A stretch of DNA of 64,000 nt from Uliginosibacterium sp. (GTDB lineage: Bacteria; Pseudomonadota; Gammaproteobacteria; Burkholderiales; Rhodocyclaceae). The position numbers and the translations under genes were made by a program. How positions within the stretch are numbered: position 1 is the first letter of the stretch; every line of letters starts with the position of its first letter. The stretch lies in NCBI GenBank assembly GCA_016718265.1, contig JADKDZ010000014.1, forward strand, positions 57,370 to 121,369. The letters run 5' to 3'. Under the pieces are notes generated by a model. That model was not told where the DNA came from, did not search any database, and worked only from the letters and a program-made list of their open reading frames with translations. This document shows positions 17,958-27,506 of this stretch, in pieces.

Positions 17958-19595
17958 TCACTCACCCGCCGCACAACTGGCTGCGCAACGACTGGTTTTT
18001 TCCAGGGCAATCTTCTCGTACTGCCGAATCTTGGGCGCCGCCAGAATGCACGGGCGACGCGCCACGATCACTGCCAGCTTGCCGCTGGCCAGTGCTGCTG
18101 TGATGGCTTCTTCCAGCGCATTCCCCTGCGCCATCGGATCCAGCGTCACGACGTAGTCAATCCCCATCGCTCGGGCAACATCTTCAAACACAACCCGGGT
18201 TGCCGGCTCATGCAACAGACTGCGGCCCGTGCCCGGGTGCTCCTGCTGCCCGGTCATGGCCGTGGTGCCGTTATCCAGAATCATCAGCAGATGGCCGGTA
18301 GGTGGCGGGTTGTAGACCATCTCCGCGAGGCCGGTCAGGCCGCTGTGCATGAAGGTGGAATCGCCGATCACACTGACCACACGCTTGGCCTGTTCAGGCG
18401 GCAATACGTGGCGCAGACCCAGGCCAACACCGATCGAGGCGCCCATACAGACGCAGGTATCCATGGCCGTGAAGGGCGGCAGCACCCCGAGGGTGTAGCA
18501 ACCGATGTCGCCCGAGACGATGCAGTCCAGGCGCTTGAGCGTCTCGAACACGGGGCGGTGCGAGCACCCCTCGCACAGTGCAGGGGGCTTGCCTGGCTGC
18601 ACCACCGGCTCGGCCGACTCATCGCGTTCAAGAATCCGGCGTACCCGATCCGCATTGAGCTCGCCAAAGCGGAACCGTTCCGGCTTGCCTTCGACGGCCA
18701 GGCCCTCGGCACGCAATTCGGTCACGAGAATCGGGTCTCCCTCTTCCAGCACCACACAACGCTCGACCGAGGCGACAAACGTGCGAATTGCCTGCATCGG
18801 CAAGGGATACGAAAACCCCAACTGCAGGATACTGGCTTCCGGCGCCACTTCACGCGCATGCATGACCGAGACGCCCGAGGCGATGATACCGAGTGATGCA
18901 CTACGCGATTCAAGAATGGTTTGCGCACAGGTTTCGGCGTAGGCTGCAGCACGCGCCAGCTTGTCGCGCAAGCGACGGTGCGCCGGTCGCGCGTAAGCCG
19001 GAATCATGACCCGCGACGGGATATCGCGCTTGAAGTCGGGGGAACTGTCCGTTTGTGGCAGCGGATGCTGCACCACGATGCTTTTTGAATGGCACACCCG
19101 TGTGGTCATGCGCAGCATCACGGGCTGAGCGAAGTGTTCCGAGATCGCCAGCGCGGCGCCGGTGAAGTCGTAGGCCTGCTGCGAGTCGGCAGGCTCCAGC
19201 ATGATGACGCCGGCGGCGCGAGCATACTGGCGATTGTCCTGCTCGTTCTGGCTGGATGCCATGCCCGGGTCATCCGCCGAGATCAGCACCAGCCCCCCGC
19301 TGACCCCGGTATAGGCGGCGGTGAACAAGACATCTGCAGCAACGTTGACGCCCACATGCTTCATCGTCACCAGCGTGCGAGCGCCACCAAACGAAGCGCC
19401 CAACCCCACTTCGAGCGCCACTTTCTCGTTCGGCGCCCACTGCGCCTTGCCACCCAGCTGGGCAAAGGCTTCGAGGATTTCAGTAGAGGGCGTTCCGGGG
19501 TAACCGGTACCGAGAAGCACTCCAGCATTGCGTGCCGCCAGAGCGACAGCCTCGTCACCCGAAAGCAGCATGCGATCAGACAGCTTTGCAACCAT
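17958..19595 (-). CDS. iorA: Indolepyruvate oxidoreductase subunit alpha, no ferredoxin domain
   Basis: The 545-residue protein is the thiamine-diphosphate subunit. The N-terminal pyrimidine domain has GTGYPGTPSTEI, and the C-terminal ThDP site has GDIGCYTLGV, then VIGDSTFMHSGLTGLAEMVYN and LDNGTTAMTGQQEHPG. CEGCSHRPVFETL gives the conserved Cys pair ahead of it. The usual C-terminal 2x[4Fe-4S] ferredoxin domain is absent: the protein stops at SRCAASCAAGE and iorB begins 9 bases later. The ATG at 19593-19595 is preferred over a TTG four codons earlier. It is the first gene of the iorA-iorB-paaK-ACT operon. Confidence 0.88.
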   Translation of the reverse strand: MVAKLSDRMLLSGDEAVALAARNAGVLLGTGYPGTPSTEILEAFAQLGGKAQWAPNEKVALEVGLGASFGGARTLVTMKHVGVNVAADVLFTAAYTGVSGGLVLISADDPGMASSQNEQDNRQYARAAGVIMLEPADSQQAYDFTGAALAISEHFAQPVMLRMTTRVCHSKSIVVQHPLPQTDSSPDFKRDIPSRVMIPAYARPAHRRLRDKLARAAAYAETCAQTILESRSASLGIIASGVSVMHAREVAPEASILQLGFSYPLPMQAIRTFVASVERCVVLEEGDPILVTELRAEGLAVEGKPERFRFGELNADRVRRILERDESAEPVVQPGKPPALCEGCSHRPVFETLKRLDCIVSGDIGCYTLGVLPPFTAMDTCVCMGASIGVGLGLRHVLPPEQAKRVVSVIGDSTFMHSGLTGLAEMVYNPPPTGHLLMILDNGTTAMTGQQEHPGTGRSLLHEPATRVVFEDVARAMGIDYVVTLDPMAQGNALEEAITAALASGKLAVIVARRPCILAAPKIRQYEKIALEKTSRCAASCAAGE

Positions 19596-19740
19596 GATTG
19601 GCACCAAGATTCTTCAGACAATGGCGAAGGATTCTAGGCGTCCATACGAGGCGGCGCTTGTCGCACATCAAGCCAGACCCGGACTCGCGCACGCCTCTCT
19701 GCCAGCAATTGCGTCGCGACACAGGCAGCCACGATAATGC

Positions 19741-21225
19741 ATGGTCCGACACTCGAAACAGCCAGGAGCCCGCGTGGAAGCCAGCCCCCGTATCACCTAC
19801 AGGACCTCTCCGGACATCCAGCCTTTCTGGCAACGCGTGCCGCGCTTCTTTATATTCCCGCTGCAACCCGCCTCGATCATGCGAATTCTGGCATTCAGCG
19901 GATTTGCTGCACTGGGCGCGCTGGCGACCAGCGTGCCGGGCATGGTGGTCGCGATCGCCGGCATGTCATTGCTGGCCTGGATCTTTTTCCTGCGCTTTGC
20001 CTGCCGCGTGCTATCTGAGACCTCGATGGGGAGGCTGTCGCTTGCGGATTACCCCGACGAGCCGGATGACAGCTTGAGCTACATGCCGTTCAAGCTGTTC
20101 GGCCTGATGATCATCCCGATGATCGCGGTCGGGTTCATCATCGGACTGTTCGGGCCCACAGTGGGCATCCTCGCCTATGCGCTGGTGAGCTTCGCGATGC
20201 CGGCTGCGCTGATGGTGATGGTCATCAGCCGCAGCCTGACGACTGGCCTCAATCCCTCGGCGGCCTGGAGCGTCATCACGGCCATGGGCAAGCCGTATCT
20301 CCTGCTCTGGGTTTTCCTGTACTTCCTGTCGTCGGCTGAGATGATGGTCATCGCTCAGGTTGTCGAGCACATGATTTTGCCCCTGGCCAAGCGTTTTGCC
20401 GAACTCTCACTGTCGATGAGCCAGGTCACCAGCGAAGCCGAAGCAGAGACCGTGCAGGACGCGTTCAAGTTGCTCTACAGTCAATTGCGGCCGCGACTGA
20501 CCGGCACGGTTTTTCTGGCCCAAGCCGTCGCGATGCATTTCACCCTGATCGCCTTCAACATGCTCGGCTACGCGCTCTACCAATATCACGGCGTGCTCGG
20601 GCTGGATGTAGATGAGGATGGCGGCCGGCCGGATACGGCAGCAAAGCAGGCGGAAGGTTCGCAGGACCAAGCCATTGCCGCACTGCTCGCAGAGGGAAAA
20701 CTCGATCAGGCGCTGGATCTCGCTTACGAGGCGCAACGCCTGGAGCCGGACAACATCGCCGCGCAAGAGCGCTACCACAAACTGCTGCACCTGGCGGGCA
20801 AGGATGAGCGCCTGCTGAATCACAGCAACAAGCTGATTCCGCTTCTCGTCCGCCGCGAGCAGTCCACCGCTGCGCTCCAGGCCTGGAAGCGTTGCCAGGA
20901 GCGTCACCCGGACTTCCGCCTGGAGGATCCGGCCGCACTGGTCAAACTTGCGGAAACCGCGCGCACAGAGCGAGACGGCAAGCTTGCGCTCAAGCTCCTC
21001 AACGGTTTTGACCGCAACTTCCGCAATCATCCCCTGGTGCCCGAAGTGTATTTCCTTTGCGGCTCGGTGCTGTGCGAGGATCTGCGCAAGGACGAGTTGG
21101 CGGATCGCTTTCTCGCCACACTGTGCAGCCGCTACCCGCAGCACCCGCGCGTGGACGACGCGAGGCGGCTACGCGAGGTGATCGCGAAGATGCGCCCGCA
21201 GCCTGCCGAACCTTCGGGCGCTTGA
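19741..21225 (+). CDS. Uncharacterised membrane protein with tetratricopeptide-like C-terminus
   Basis: A 494-residue protein. After a short basic N-terminus, hydrophobic segments occur at about 40-85, 105-130, 135-160, 180-205 and 260-280 (DUF4013-like in character). From about residue 310 on, the soluble part has helix pairs such as IAALLAEGKLDQALDLAYEAQRLEPDNIAAQERY, typical of TPR repeats. It probably scaffolds other proteins at the inner membrane; the function is unknown. It converges on the rhomboid gene: the two stops are adjacent with no gap. Upstream it is divergent from iorA. Confidence 0.75.
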   Translation: MVRHSKQPGARVEASPRITYRTSPDIQPFWQRVPRFFIFPLQPASIMRILAFSGFAALGALATSVPGMVVAIAGMSLLAWIFFLRFACRVLSETSMGRLSLADYPDEPDDSLSYMPFKLFGLMIIPMIAVGFIIGLFGPTVGILAYALVSFAMPAALMVMVISRSLTTGLNPSAAWSVITAMGKPYLLLWVFLYFLSSAEMMVIAQVVEHMILPLAKRFAELSLSMSQVTSEAEAETVQDAFKLLYSQLRPRLTGTVFLAQAVAMHFTLIAFNMLGYALYQYHGVLGLDVDEDGGRPDTAAKQAEGSQDQAIAALLAEGKLDQALDLAYEAQRLEPDNIAAQERYHKLLHLAGKDERLLNHSNKLIPLLVRREQSTAALQAWKRCQERHPDFRLEDPAALVKLAETARTERDGKLALKLLNGFDRNFRNHPLVPEVYFLCGSVLCEDLRKDELADRFLATLCSRYPQHPRVDDARRLREVIAKMRPQPAEPSGA

Positions 21226-22656
21226 TCAGGCCTTGGTGCGCAACCCACGCAATGCGCTGGCAGCAGCAGCGTTGCCCGACGTCGTCAGCGCCTGCTCGGT
21301 TTGCTCGAAGAGCTCCGGCAGGCGTGGATACGCGGGGGCCAGCGAATGCAGCAAACGCACAGCCCGATCAGCGTCATGCAACGCGCGCAGCCGCAGCGCA
21401 CGCGTTGCCAGCGCGCTCAAGGTCTCAGCCGTCAAGCGTGGTAGCGGTTTGGCGCGCTTGATGTATTCACGGAAGACCTCCAGTGTGTAAGCCGCATCAA
21501 TGCCGGACTGCGCCATGGCCAACCCGGCCGCGCGGTGATACTCCTCGCTGGCTGGTGCCAGCCGACAGACGTTCACGCACTCGCGCATGGTCTGCGTATC
21601 GAGCCCGGGCTGGGCCGCCGCCCGGGCATAGGCACGGCGCGCCTCGTCAAAGCGCTGCGCGGTCATGAGCCGCCTCGCCTCCTTGAGGGTCAGGCCGGCA
21701 CTCTCCGCTTCGCGTGCCTCCTGTTCTTCGGCCGCTGCGGTATCCGGAATCAGCCTCGCTTCAGCGCGCCTCAACAGCGGCCAGGCCAGCAATGCCCCCG
21801 CCACCAACCCGCCAAAGTGTGCGCCATAGGCCACATGACCGTTCCCCAGCCAGAAGAACTGCAGCAACTCGTTGGCGAGCCAGATCGGCAGGGCCAGCAA
21901 GGCTGGCGCCTTAATGACGTCAAAGTACACAAACACAAAGTAGAAGAACGGAATCTTGCGCCGCCCGAGGAGGACGGCAAACGCCCCCATGGCGCCGGAT
22001 ATCGCACCGGACGCACCCACCAGACCGCCCGGGGCGCCGTGCGTGAAGAGCAGATGTGAACCCGCGGCGACAATGCCACAGACCAGATACAGGCCAAGAA
22101 AGGTGCCTGTGCCAATCAGCGCCTCCACGGCTGGCGCAATCAAGGCCAGCACGACCATGTTGCCAATAATGTGCCCCGTATCACCGTGCAGGAACTGGTG
22201 GGTGAAGGCGGTCAGCCATTCTGGCTGCTGCGTGTCAAAGTGGAATCGCTCGGTAAACAAGCGCTTTCGTTGCGCATCGTAGGATCGCCTCGCGCTGCGC
22301 CATTCCTCGTACTGAGGATGGTCGGCACGGATGACTTCGCTCTGACGCAGGCTGCGCATGAAAGACGCATTACCTTCCATCTCGCCCAGCGCGCGCGGCC
22401 AAGCCTCGTACTTGATCATCTTGTCGATCTGGTCGGCCTGCTCGGCTTCGCCTTCGCTGCGCAAGTAACGGGCGAAGGCCGGCAGCTCGATCGCGGGCAG
22501 TACGCTTTGCGCGTAATAATCGGCAATGCGCTCGTAACGGCGCTCATCCATGGCCTGCGGCACAAAAAAGACGATCAGATTGATCACCACGAGCAGGATC
22601 ACGCCGAACGGAAAACCGCCACGGGTAATTCGCGAGACATAGGGCATCATGAACAT
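21226..22656 (-). CDS. Rhomboid-family intramembrane serine protease
   Basis: A 476-residue protein. The rhomboid core has FTHQFLHGDTGHIIGNM (the conserved H-N helix), VGASGAISGAMGA with the catalytic Ser, and YGAHFGGLVAG with the catalytic His. There is a membrane helix at residues 13-32 and a long periplasmic insert of about 140 residues before the core. After the core comes a soluble helical region of about 160 residues with TPR-like pairs. Rhomboids cut substrates within the membrane; no partner gene stands out. The stop abuts that of the convergent membrane protein. Confidence 0.88.
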   Translation of the reverse strand: MFMMPYVSRITRGGFPFGVILLVVINLIVFFVPQAMDERRYERIADYYAQSVLPAIELPAFARYLRSEGEAEQADQIDKMIKYEAWPRALGEMEGNASFMRSLRQSEVIRADHPQYEEWRSARRSYDAQRKRLFTERFHFDTQQPEWLTAFTHQFLHGDTGHIIGNMVVLALIAPAVEALIGTGTFLGLYLVCGIVAAGSHLLFTHGAPGGLVGASGAISGAMGAFAVLLGRRKIPFFYFVFVYFDVIKAPALLALPIWLANELLQFFWLGNGHVAYGAHFGGLVAGALLAWPLLRRAEARLIPDTAAAEEQEAREAESAGLTLKEARRLMTAQRFDEARRAYARAAAQPGLDTQTMRECVNVCRLAPASEEYHRAAGLAMAQSGIDAAYTLEVFREYIKRAKPLPRLTAETLSALATRALRLRALHDADRAVRLLHSLAPAYPRLPELFEQTEQALTTSGNAAAASALRGLRTKA

Positions 22657-22878
22657 AGTGCGGTGATCCTAACAGATGGCCACCGAGCCCGCGTAGTCTG
22701 TCTCCCGGCCATCTTGTTTGCGTGGCATCAAGCCGTGTGCACGGCTTAGCGGCGAGTATTCAGCGCGCGCTGGAAACACCATTGCGTCCCGATGACACAC
22801 CTTGCCTCTACTGGCGTCACCTGGGTCGACAGGCCCAAGCCGGGAATGCGACAAACCGCCCACCTCCGGAACCCACCG

Positions 22879-24051
22879 ATGATTGCTCACACCCTCCCGT
22901 CCCTTCTTCTGCGCGGAAAATCCCTCCTGCCCGTCGTTCAGGGTGGAATGGGCGTCGGGATTTCGGCGCATCGCCTGGCGGGGGCTGTCGCTGCGGAAGG
23001 CGGCATCGGTACGATCGCCAGCGTAGATCTGCGGCGCATCCACCAAGACTTGATGTGTCGTACCCAAACCGCTACCCGGGAGCTGATTGAACACGCCAAC
23101 CTGGAAGCCCTTGATCGCGAAATCAAAGCCGCGCTGGAGAGTGCCAAGGGGATGGGCGTTGTTGCGGTAAACGTGATGCGTGCTGTCACACAGTACACCG
23201 ACTATGTTCGCCAGGCGTGTCGCTCCGGCGCCCAGGCTATCGTCGTCGGCGCTGGCCTGCCGCTGGATCTGCCCGATCTGGTTGAAGATTTCAAAGAAGT
23301 GGCGCTGATCCCGATTCTTTCCGACGCTCGGGGCGTATCTCTCGTCGTCAAACGCTGGATGCGAAAGAACCGTCTGCCCGACGCCATCGTGCTGGAACAC
23401 CCGGGCTGGGCGGGTGGTCATCTGGGTGCTGCCAACCTGGTCGAGACTGGCAATCAACGCTTTGACATGGAAACCGTGCTGCCAGAATGCGTCGACGCCC
23501 TCGACAAGCTCGGCCTCAAGCGCGGTGAGATTCCGCTCATCGCCGCCGGCGGCGTCAACTCGCTGTCGCGGATCAAGGAGCTGCTTGGGCTGGGTGCATC
23601 CGGTGTGCAAGTTGGTACCGCCTTTGCAGTCACGCAGGAATGCGATGCCGACCCCGCCTTCAAGCGGGTGCTGGCGGATGCGCAGCCCGAGGATGTCGTC
23701 GAATTCATGAGTGCGGCGGGTCTACCGGCACGCGCCGTACGCACCGCCTGGCTTGAGCGCTATCTCAATCGTGAAGGCCTGCTGCAAAAAGCCGCTGAGT
23801 GCGCGGCCCAAGGGCGGGTCTGCTCGCAGCGCTTTGACTGCCTGCTGCAGTGCGGCCTGCGCGACAAGCTGGCGAAATTTGGCCAGTTCTGCATCGACAA
23901 GCAGCTCGCCGCCGCACAGATGGGGGATGTTGCCCAAGGCTTGTTCTTCCGCGGCAAGGGCCTGCTGCCCTTCGGGAATGAAATTCGCCCGGTTCGCGAA
24001 CTGCTCGAACTCCTGCTGACCGGCCGGGTCGCCAGCCCAGTCACCCGGTAA
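22879..24051 (+). CDS. Nitronate monooxygenase / NPD-type FMN protein
   Basis: The 390-residue protein is a TIM-barrel FMN enzyme of the nitronate monooxygenase/2-nitropropane dioxygenase family. PVVQGGMGVGIS lies at the N-terminus, IVVGAGLP and HPGWAGGHLG at mid-protein, and AAGGVNSLSRIKELLGLGASGVQVGTAF for FMN phosphate binding. The CSQRFDCLLQCGL Cys cluster near the C-terminus is unusual for the simplest members. Such enzymes detoxify propionate-3-nitronate or reduce related substrates. The ATG at 22879 is my choice; readings further upstream add residues unlike the family. Confidence 0.85.
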   Translation: MIAHTLPSLLLRGKSLLPVVQGGMGVGISAHRLAGAVAAEGGIGTIASVDLRRIHQDLMCRTQTATRELIEHANLEALDREIKAALESAKGMGVVAVNVMRAVTQYTDYVRQACRSGAQAIVVGAGLPLDLPDLVEDFKEVALIPILSDARGVSLVVKRWMRKNRLPDAIVLEHPGWAGGHLGAANLVETGNQRFDMETVLPECVDALDKLGLKRGEIPLIAAGGVNSLSRIKELLGLGASGVQVGTAFAVTQECDADPAFKRVLADAQPEDVVEFMSAAGLPARAVRTAWLERYLNREGLLQKAAECAAQGRVCSQRFDCLLQCGLRDKLAKFGQFCIDKQLAAAQMGDVAQGLFFRGKGLLPFGNEIRPVRELLELLLTGRVASPVTR

Positions 24052-24072
24052 CACTCAGCCGGCCTGGCGGCC

Positions 24073-24765
24073 TCAACGCTGCAGGAGCGTCGCCGAGGTC
24101 AGGAGACCGTGGTAGCTGCCTGAACGCTCGTGACACCCTGCCGCGAGCCCGCGCGCGCAGAGATACGCCACGAAGGCAGCCAATACGTGCCAGGCCGCGT
24201 GAGTCCCGACCGGCCATGCACTGCACACTCGCAGATCGACGCTGCGCACCGCAAGCGCCAAGGGGAACAGGCAGCTCGCCGCTAGCATCCACGGCAGGCT
24301 CTCAGCTGACTTACGCGCCGCCCAACTGCTCAGGCTTGCCAGCACCAGCCAGGCCACCAGATACGGCTCGGAACCACTCATCCCAAGATCACCAAAACTC
24401 TTGAGCGCCCGCCACAGCACAAGCAGCCCGAACACCGTCAGCACGATGCCGCCACGGCGGGCACGCACAACCCGGCTCAGGTAGCGCTGGAGAAATACCA
24501 CCGCAGCGAGCAGCGCCGCACCCGCGTCAAACCATTGCGCCCAGCGCTCACCGGTCGCGTGAAAAATGCCGCCGCACAGCCCCACCAGCGCCAGCAATAC
24601 GGCCAGACGACGTGTTTCCCGCCAGGCTTCGCTGGGCAACTGGCGACGCCAGAGCAGCCATGCCGCGAAAACAAAGGCCAAGCTGGATACGATGTTGAAT
24701 GGTTCGGACCAAAGACTTGGATCGGTTCGCTCGCAGTACAGGTCCAGCGCTTCCAGTAAATTCAT
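24073..24765 (-). CDS. CREST-superfamily membrane hydrolase (alkaline ceramidase-like)
   Basis: A 230-residue, seven-helix protein. YCERTDPSLWSEPFNIVSS at residues 10-28 matches the ceramidase signature (Glu and Asn-x-x-Ser), GIFHATGERWAQWFDAGA gives the His and Asp, and WPVGTHAAWHVLAAF near the C-terminus gives the His-x-x-x-His pair. These five groups form the metal site of CREST hydrolases. The bacterial substrate is unknown; it may be a lipid amide. The start overlaps the stop of fau, so the two are coupled. Confidence 0.75.
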   Translation of the reverse strand: MNLLEALDLYCERTDPSLWSEPFNIVSSLAFVFAAWLLWRRQLPSEAWRETRRLAVLLALVGLCGGIFHATGERWAQWFDAGAALLAAVVFLQRYLSRVVRARRGGIVLTVFGLLVLWRALKSFGDLGMSGSEPYLVAWLVLASLSSWAARKSAESLPWMLAASCLFPLALAVRSVDLRVCSAWPVGTHAAWHVLAAFVAYLCARGLAAGCHERSGSYHGLLTSATLLQR

Positions 24766-25343
24766 GTTCGAGTCGGCTGGTAGCCAGCTTCAGTAAGAAT
24801 CCAATCGAGCGGCAGATCATGCACCTCGGGCTGGACGCTGTCGAGACGCGCCAGCTCGAAACCCACGCCGACCGTATGCGTCTGCGGACCCAGACTGGCC
24901 AGGGTGCGATCGAAGAAGCCGCCGCCATAACCAATCCGGTAACCCTGCGCGTCAAAACCATTGACCGGCACCAGAATGAGATCCGGACACAACTCGAAGC
25001 GCTCGACAGGTTGCGGAATGCCAAAGCGGTCGTACTGCATGCGTGCGCCGGGCACCCAGCGGTGAAAGGCTAGAACGCCCGCCTGGTCGGGCACAACGGG
25101 CAAAGCCGCTTCACGGCCCGCCGCGTCAGCCAGCCACTGCTCGATGGCCGGCAAGATGTCCGGCTCGGCGCGATACGGCCAGCAAAAGCCTAGCCGGCTG
25201 GGCTTCAAGACCGCCAGCAATCCAAGCAGATGGCCACATATTTGTGTGCTCAGCGCCATCCGCTGCGCGGCAGGCAAGGCTTCACGACGTGCAATCAGGC
25301 TTTGGCGCAGCGCTTTGCGCGCAGAATGCTTGGCAGGTGTCAC
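24762..25343 (-). CDS. 5-formyltetrahydrofolate cyclo-ligase
   Basis: The 193-residue protein has the family's RKALRQSLIARREAL start, the ATP-binding/substrate motif GYGGGFFDRTLASL (about 143-156) and EVHDLPLDWILTE at the end. It converts 5-formyl-THF to 5,10-methenyl-THF using ATP in the cytoplasm. The start is a GTG at 25341-25343. It is divergent from slt with a 44-base gap that must hold both promoters. In many proteobacteria the 6S RNA gene lies just upstream of this gene (ygfA/fau); here the gap is too short for it. Confidence 0.9.
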   Translation of the reverse strand: MTPAKHSARKALRQSLIARREALPAAQRMALSTQICGHLLGLLAVLKPSRLGFCWPYRAEPDILPAIEQWLADAAGREAALPVVPDQAGVLAFHRWVPGARMQYDRFGIPQPVERFELCPDLILVPVNGFDAQGYRIGYGGGFFDRTLASLGPQTHTVGVGFELARLDSVQPEVHDLPLDWILTEAGYQPTRT

Positions 25344-25387
25344 GTGATATGCTCGCAGACGCTGGGAATTTGAAGGGATGTTACGTC

Positions 25388-27337
25388 ATGAAGTACAGGT
25401 TGTGCGCGGCACTGGCGGCGCTGTTCTGGCTGGCTGGCCCTGCACGGGCTGACTCGGGCGATGAGAGGATTCTTGCCGCCCGCGATGCAATGAGCCGCGG
25501 AGACCTCCCGCGTTTGCAGGTACTCGCCGCAACACCTTCGGACCACGCGCTGGAGCCCTACGTCCAGTATTGGGCCTTGTCGACGCGAATAGCCCGCTTC
25601 GGCGAACCTGCTCCGATTGATGCCATCAATGAGTTCTTGCGTCGCCACAGCAACAGTTGGCTGGGCGAGAAGCTGCGTCAGGAATGGGCCAAGCGGCTGG
25701 CGCGCGAAGCCAGTTGGGCGCGTTTCGAAGCCGAGTATCTGGTGCTTGCACAACCCGACCAGGACCTGCAGTGCAGTGCCATCCTGGGCGGGGGGGCCAC
25801 CGCCGCGGATGCACAGCGCAAGCTCCAGGAGCAATGGCTGACGCTGATGGACACGCCGGACAGCTGCAATCAGGTCTTTCAGGTGCTCGTGGCAGCGGGG
25901 CAGTATTCAGTCGATGATGTCTGGCACCGTTTCCGCCGTCTGGTCGAGGCGAAACGCTTTACCGCAGCGCGGAGTACATTGGGCTGGTTGCCGGATACTC
26001 AGCAGCCAGGCAGTGCCGCCGTGACGGTGGCCCTCGAAAATCCGACCCGCTATCTTGCCTCACAGTCCGCCCAGGCGCCGGTCGGACGTGCCGGTCGCGA
26101 ACTGGGCATGGCCGCCCTTGCACGCCTCGCCCGTAGCGACGTCCGTGAGGCACTTGCGCGCTGGCGCAACATCGACGCGGCTTATCGCGACGAGGATAGG
26201 GCCTACGTTGCCGGCCAGCTCGCCTGGATGGCCGCGCTTTCGCAGCTTGATGAGGCGCTGCCGCTATACGCCCAAGCCAGAGGCGTTGCGATGAGCGAGG
26301 AGCAGCGCGCCTGGCAGGTACGCGCAGCCCTGCGCGGAGGCGACTGGGCCACGGTTCGGCTCGCCATTGAAAACATGCCGCTCAGTCAGCGTGATTTACC
26401 CGAGTGGACATACTGGCTTGGGCGGGCACTGGCGCAGCACGGGCGTCACCAGGACGCACGCGCGCTATTCAGCCGGCATGCGAGCATGCCCAGCTTTTAC
26501 GGCATCCTCTCGGCTGAAGCCTTGGGACAGAGCTTTCGCTGGCAGCAGGCCTCACAACCACCCACGTCACAAGAAACTGCACGTGTTCGCAGCAGCGGCG
26601 ACATCCGCCGCGCCGAGGCGCTGATCAGGCTGGATATGCGTACGGAGAGTCTCCGCGAATGGAACTGGGTGGCACGAAACGCCGATGATCGCTTCTTGCT
26701 CGCTGCGGCAGACCACGCCCGACGCCTCGGCCTCTACGATCGGGCCATCAGTCTGGCCGACCGGACACGCGAACAACACGACTACGGCCTGCGCTACCTG
26801 GCTCCTTACTACGAGACCTTCTCGCGGCAAGCGAACAGCCGTGAGCTGGATCTTGCGTGGGTATATGGGCTGGTGCGTCAGGAGAGCCGCTTCCAGCCTG
26901 TTGCCCGCTCTGGCGTTGGCGCACAGGGTCTGATGCAGGTGATGCCCGCAACCGGGCGCTGGATCGCCAAACGCGAGGGCTGGCGCAACTATGACGCCGG
27001 CTGGCTGACGCGCATCGACACCAATGTACAACTGGGCTGCGCCTACTTGCGCCATGTGCTCGACACGCTCGGCAACCAGATGGTCGTCGCCTCGGCCGCC
27101 TACAACGCCGGCCCTGGGCGGGCTCGACGCTGGCGCGGCAACCAGCCCCTGGAAGGCGCCATCTATGCGGAGACGATTCCGATCAGCGAGACCCGTGACT
27201 ATGTCAAGAAGGTGATGGCGAATGCTGTGCTCTACGACACCTTGCTCGGCGGCAAGCAGCCTTCGCTGCTCAAGCGCCTCGGTAAAGTGTTCGCAAAGAG
27301 CAACGAACCCGCACTCGACGGCGACGAACCCGGCTGA
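25388..27337 (+). CDS. slt: Soluble lytic murein transglycosylase
   Basis: The 649-residue protein has a signal peptide (LCAALAALFWLAGPARA), a long superhelical U/L domain and a C-terminal lysozyme-like domain. In the latter, the catalytic Glu is in LVRQESRFQPVARSGVGAQG, followed by LMQVMPATGRWIA and the AYNAGPGRARRW motif, as in Slt70 (about 645 residues). It cleaves peptidoglycan between MurNAc and GlcNAc in the periplasm, leaving 1,6-anhydro ends. The ATG at 25388 starts directly at the signal peptide; the open frame further upstream is shadow. Confidence 0.93.
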   Translation: MKYRLCAALAALFWLAGPARADSGDERILAARDAMSRGDLPRLQVLAATPSDHALEPYVQYWALSTRIARFGEPAPIDAINEFLRRHSNSWLGEKLRQEWAKRLAREASWARFEAEYLVLAQPDQDLQCSAILGGGATAADAQRKLQEQWLTLMDTPDSCNQVFQVLVAAGQYSVDDVWHRFRRLVEAKRFTAARSTLGWLPDTQQPGSAAVTVALENPTRYLASQSAQAPVGRAGRELGMAALARLARSDVREALARWRNIDAAYRDEDRAYVAGQLAWMAALSQLDEALPLYAQARGVAMSEEQRAWQVRAALRGGDWATVRLAIENMPLSQRDLPEWTYWLGRALAQHGRHQDARALFSRHASMPSFYGILSAEALGQSFRWQQASQPPTSQETARVRSSGDIRRAEALIRLDMRTESLREWNWVARNADDRFLLAAADHARRLGLYDRAISLADRTREQHDYGLRYLAPYYETFSRQANSRELDLAWVYGLVRQESRFQPVARSGVGAQGLMQVMPATGRWIAKREGWRNYDAGWLTRIDTNVQLGCAYLRHVLDTLGNQMVVASAAYNAGPGRARRWRGNQPLEGAIYAETIPISETRDYVKKVMANAVLYDTLLGGKQPSLLKRLGKVFAKSNEPALDGDEPG

Positions 27338-27352
27338 GACCTGCGGCAGGCT

Positions 27353-27366
27353 GTGCACTAGTGCAC
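27353..27366. other. Short palindrome after slt
   Basis: GTGCACTAGTGCAC is a 14-base perfect palindrome 16 bases after the slt stop, flanked by GGCT and GGCC that extend pairing loosely. It may be a weak terminator or a protein site; there is no T run. Confidence 0.3.
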
Positions 27367-27506
27367 GGCCTCCACATGCGAGTTTGCCGTGCTGCGCACG
27401 CTGCTGGGATAATCCTTACACGTGTTCAAGACGATGGCAGCCGCGTCGCCCAGCGCGTCGCCCCACATAGAAACTGTTTCAACCCCTCAGCCGGAGGCCT
27501 TGTTTC

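Noticed and set aside
17688..18896. 402-residue plus-strand frame opposite iorA/iorB
   Set aside because: Composition is that of a shadow frame in GC-rich DNA; iorA and iorB on the other strand have full family motifs.
25344..25387. 6S RNA gene next to 5-formyl-THF cyclo-ligase
   Set aside because: The gap to slt is only 44 bases, too short for 6S RNA (about 180).
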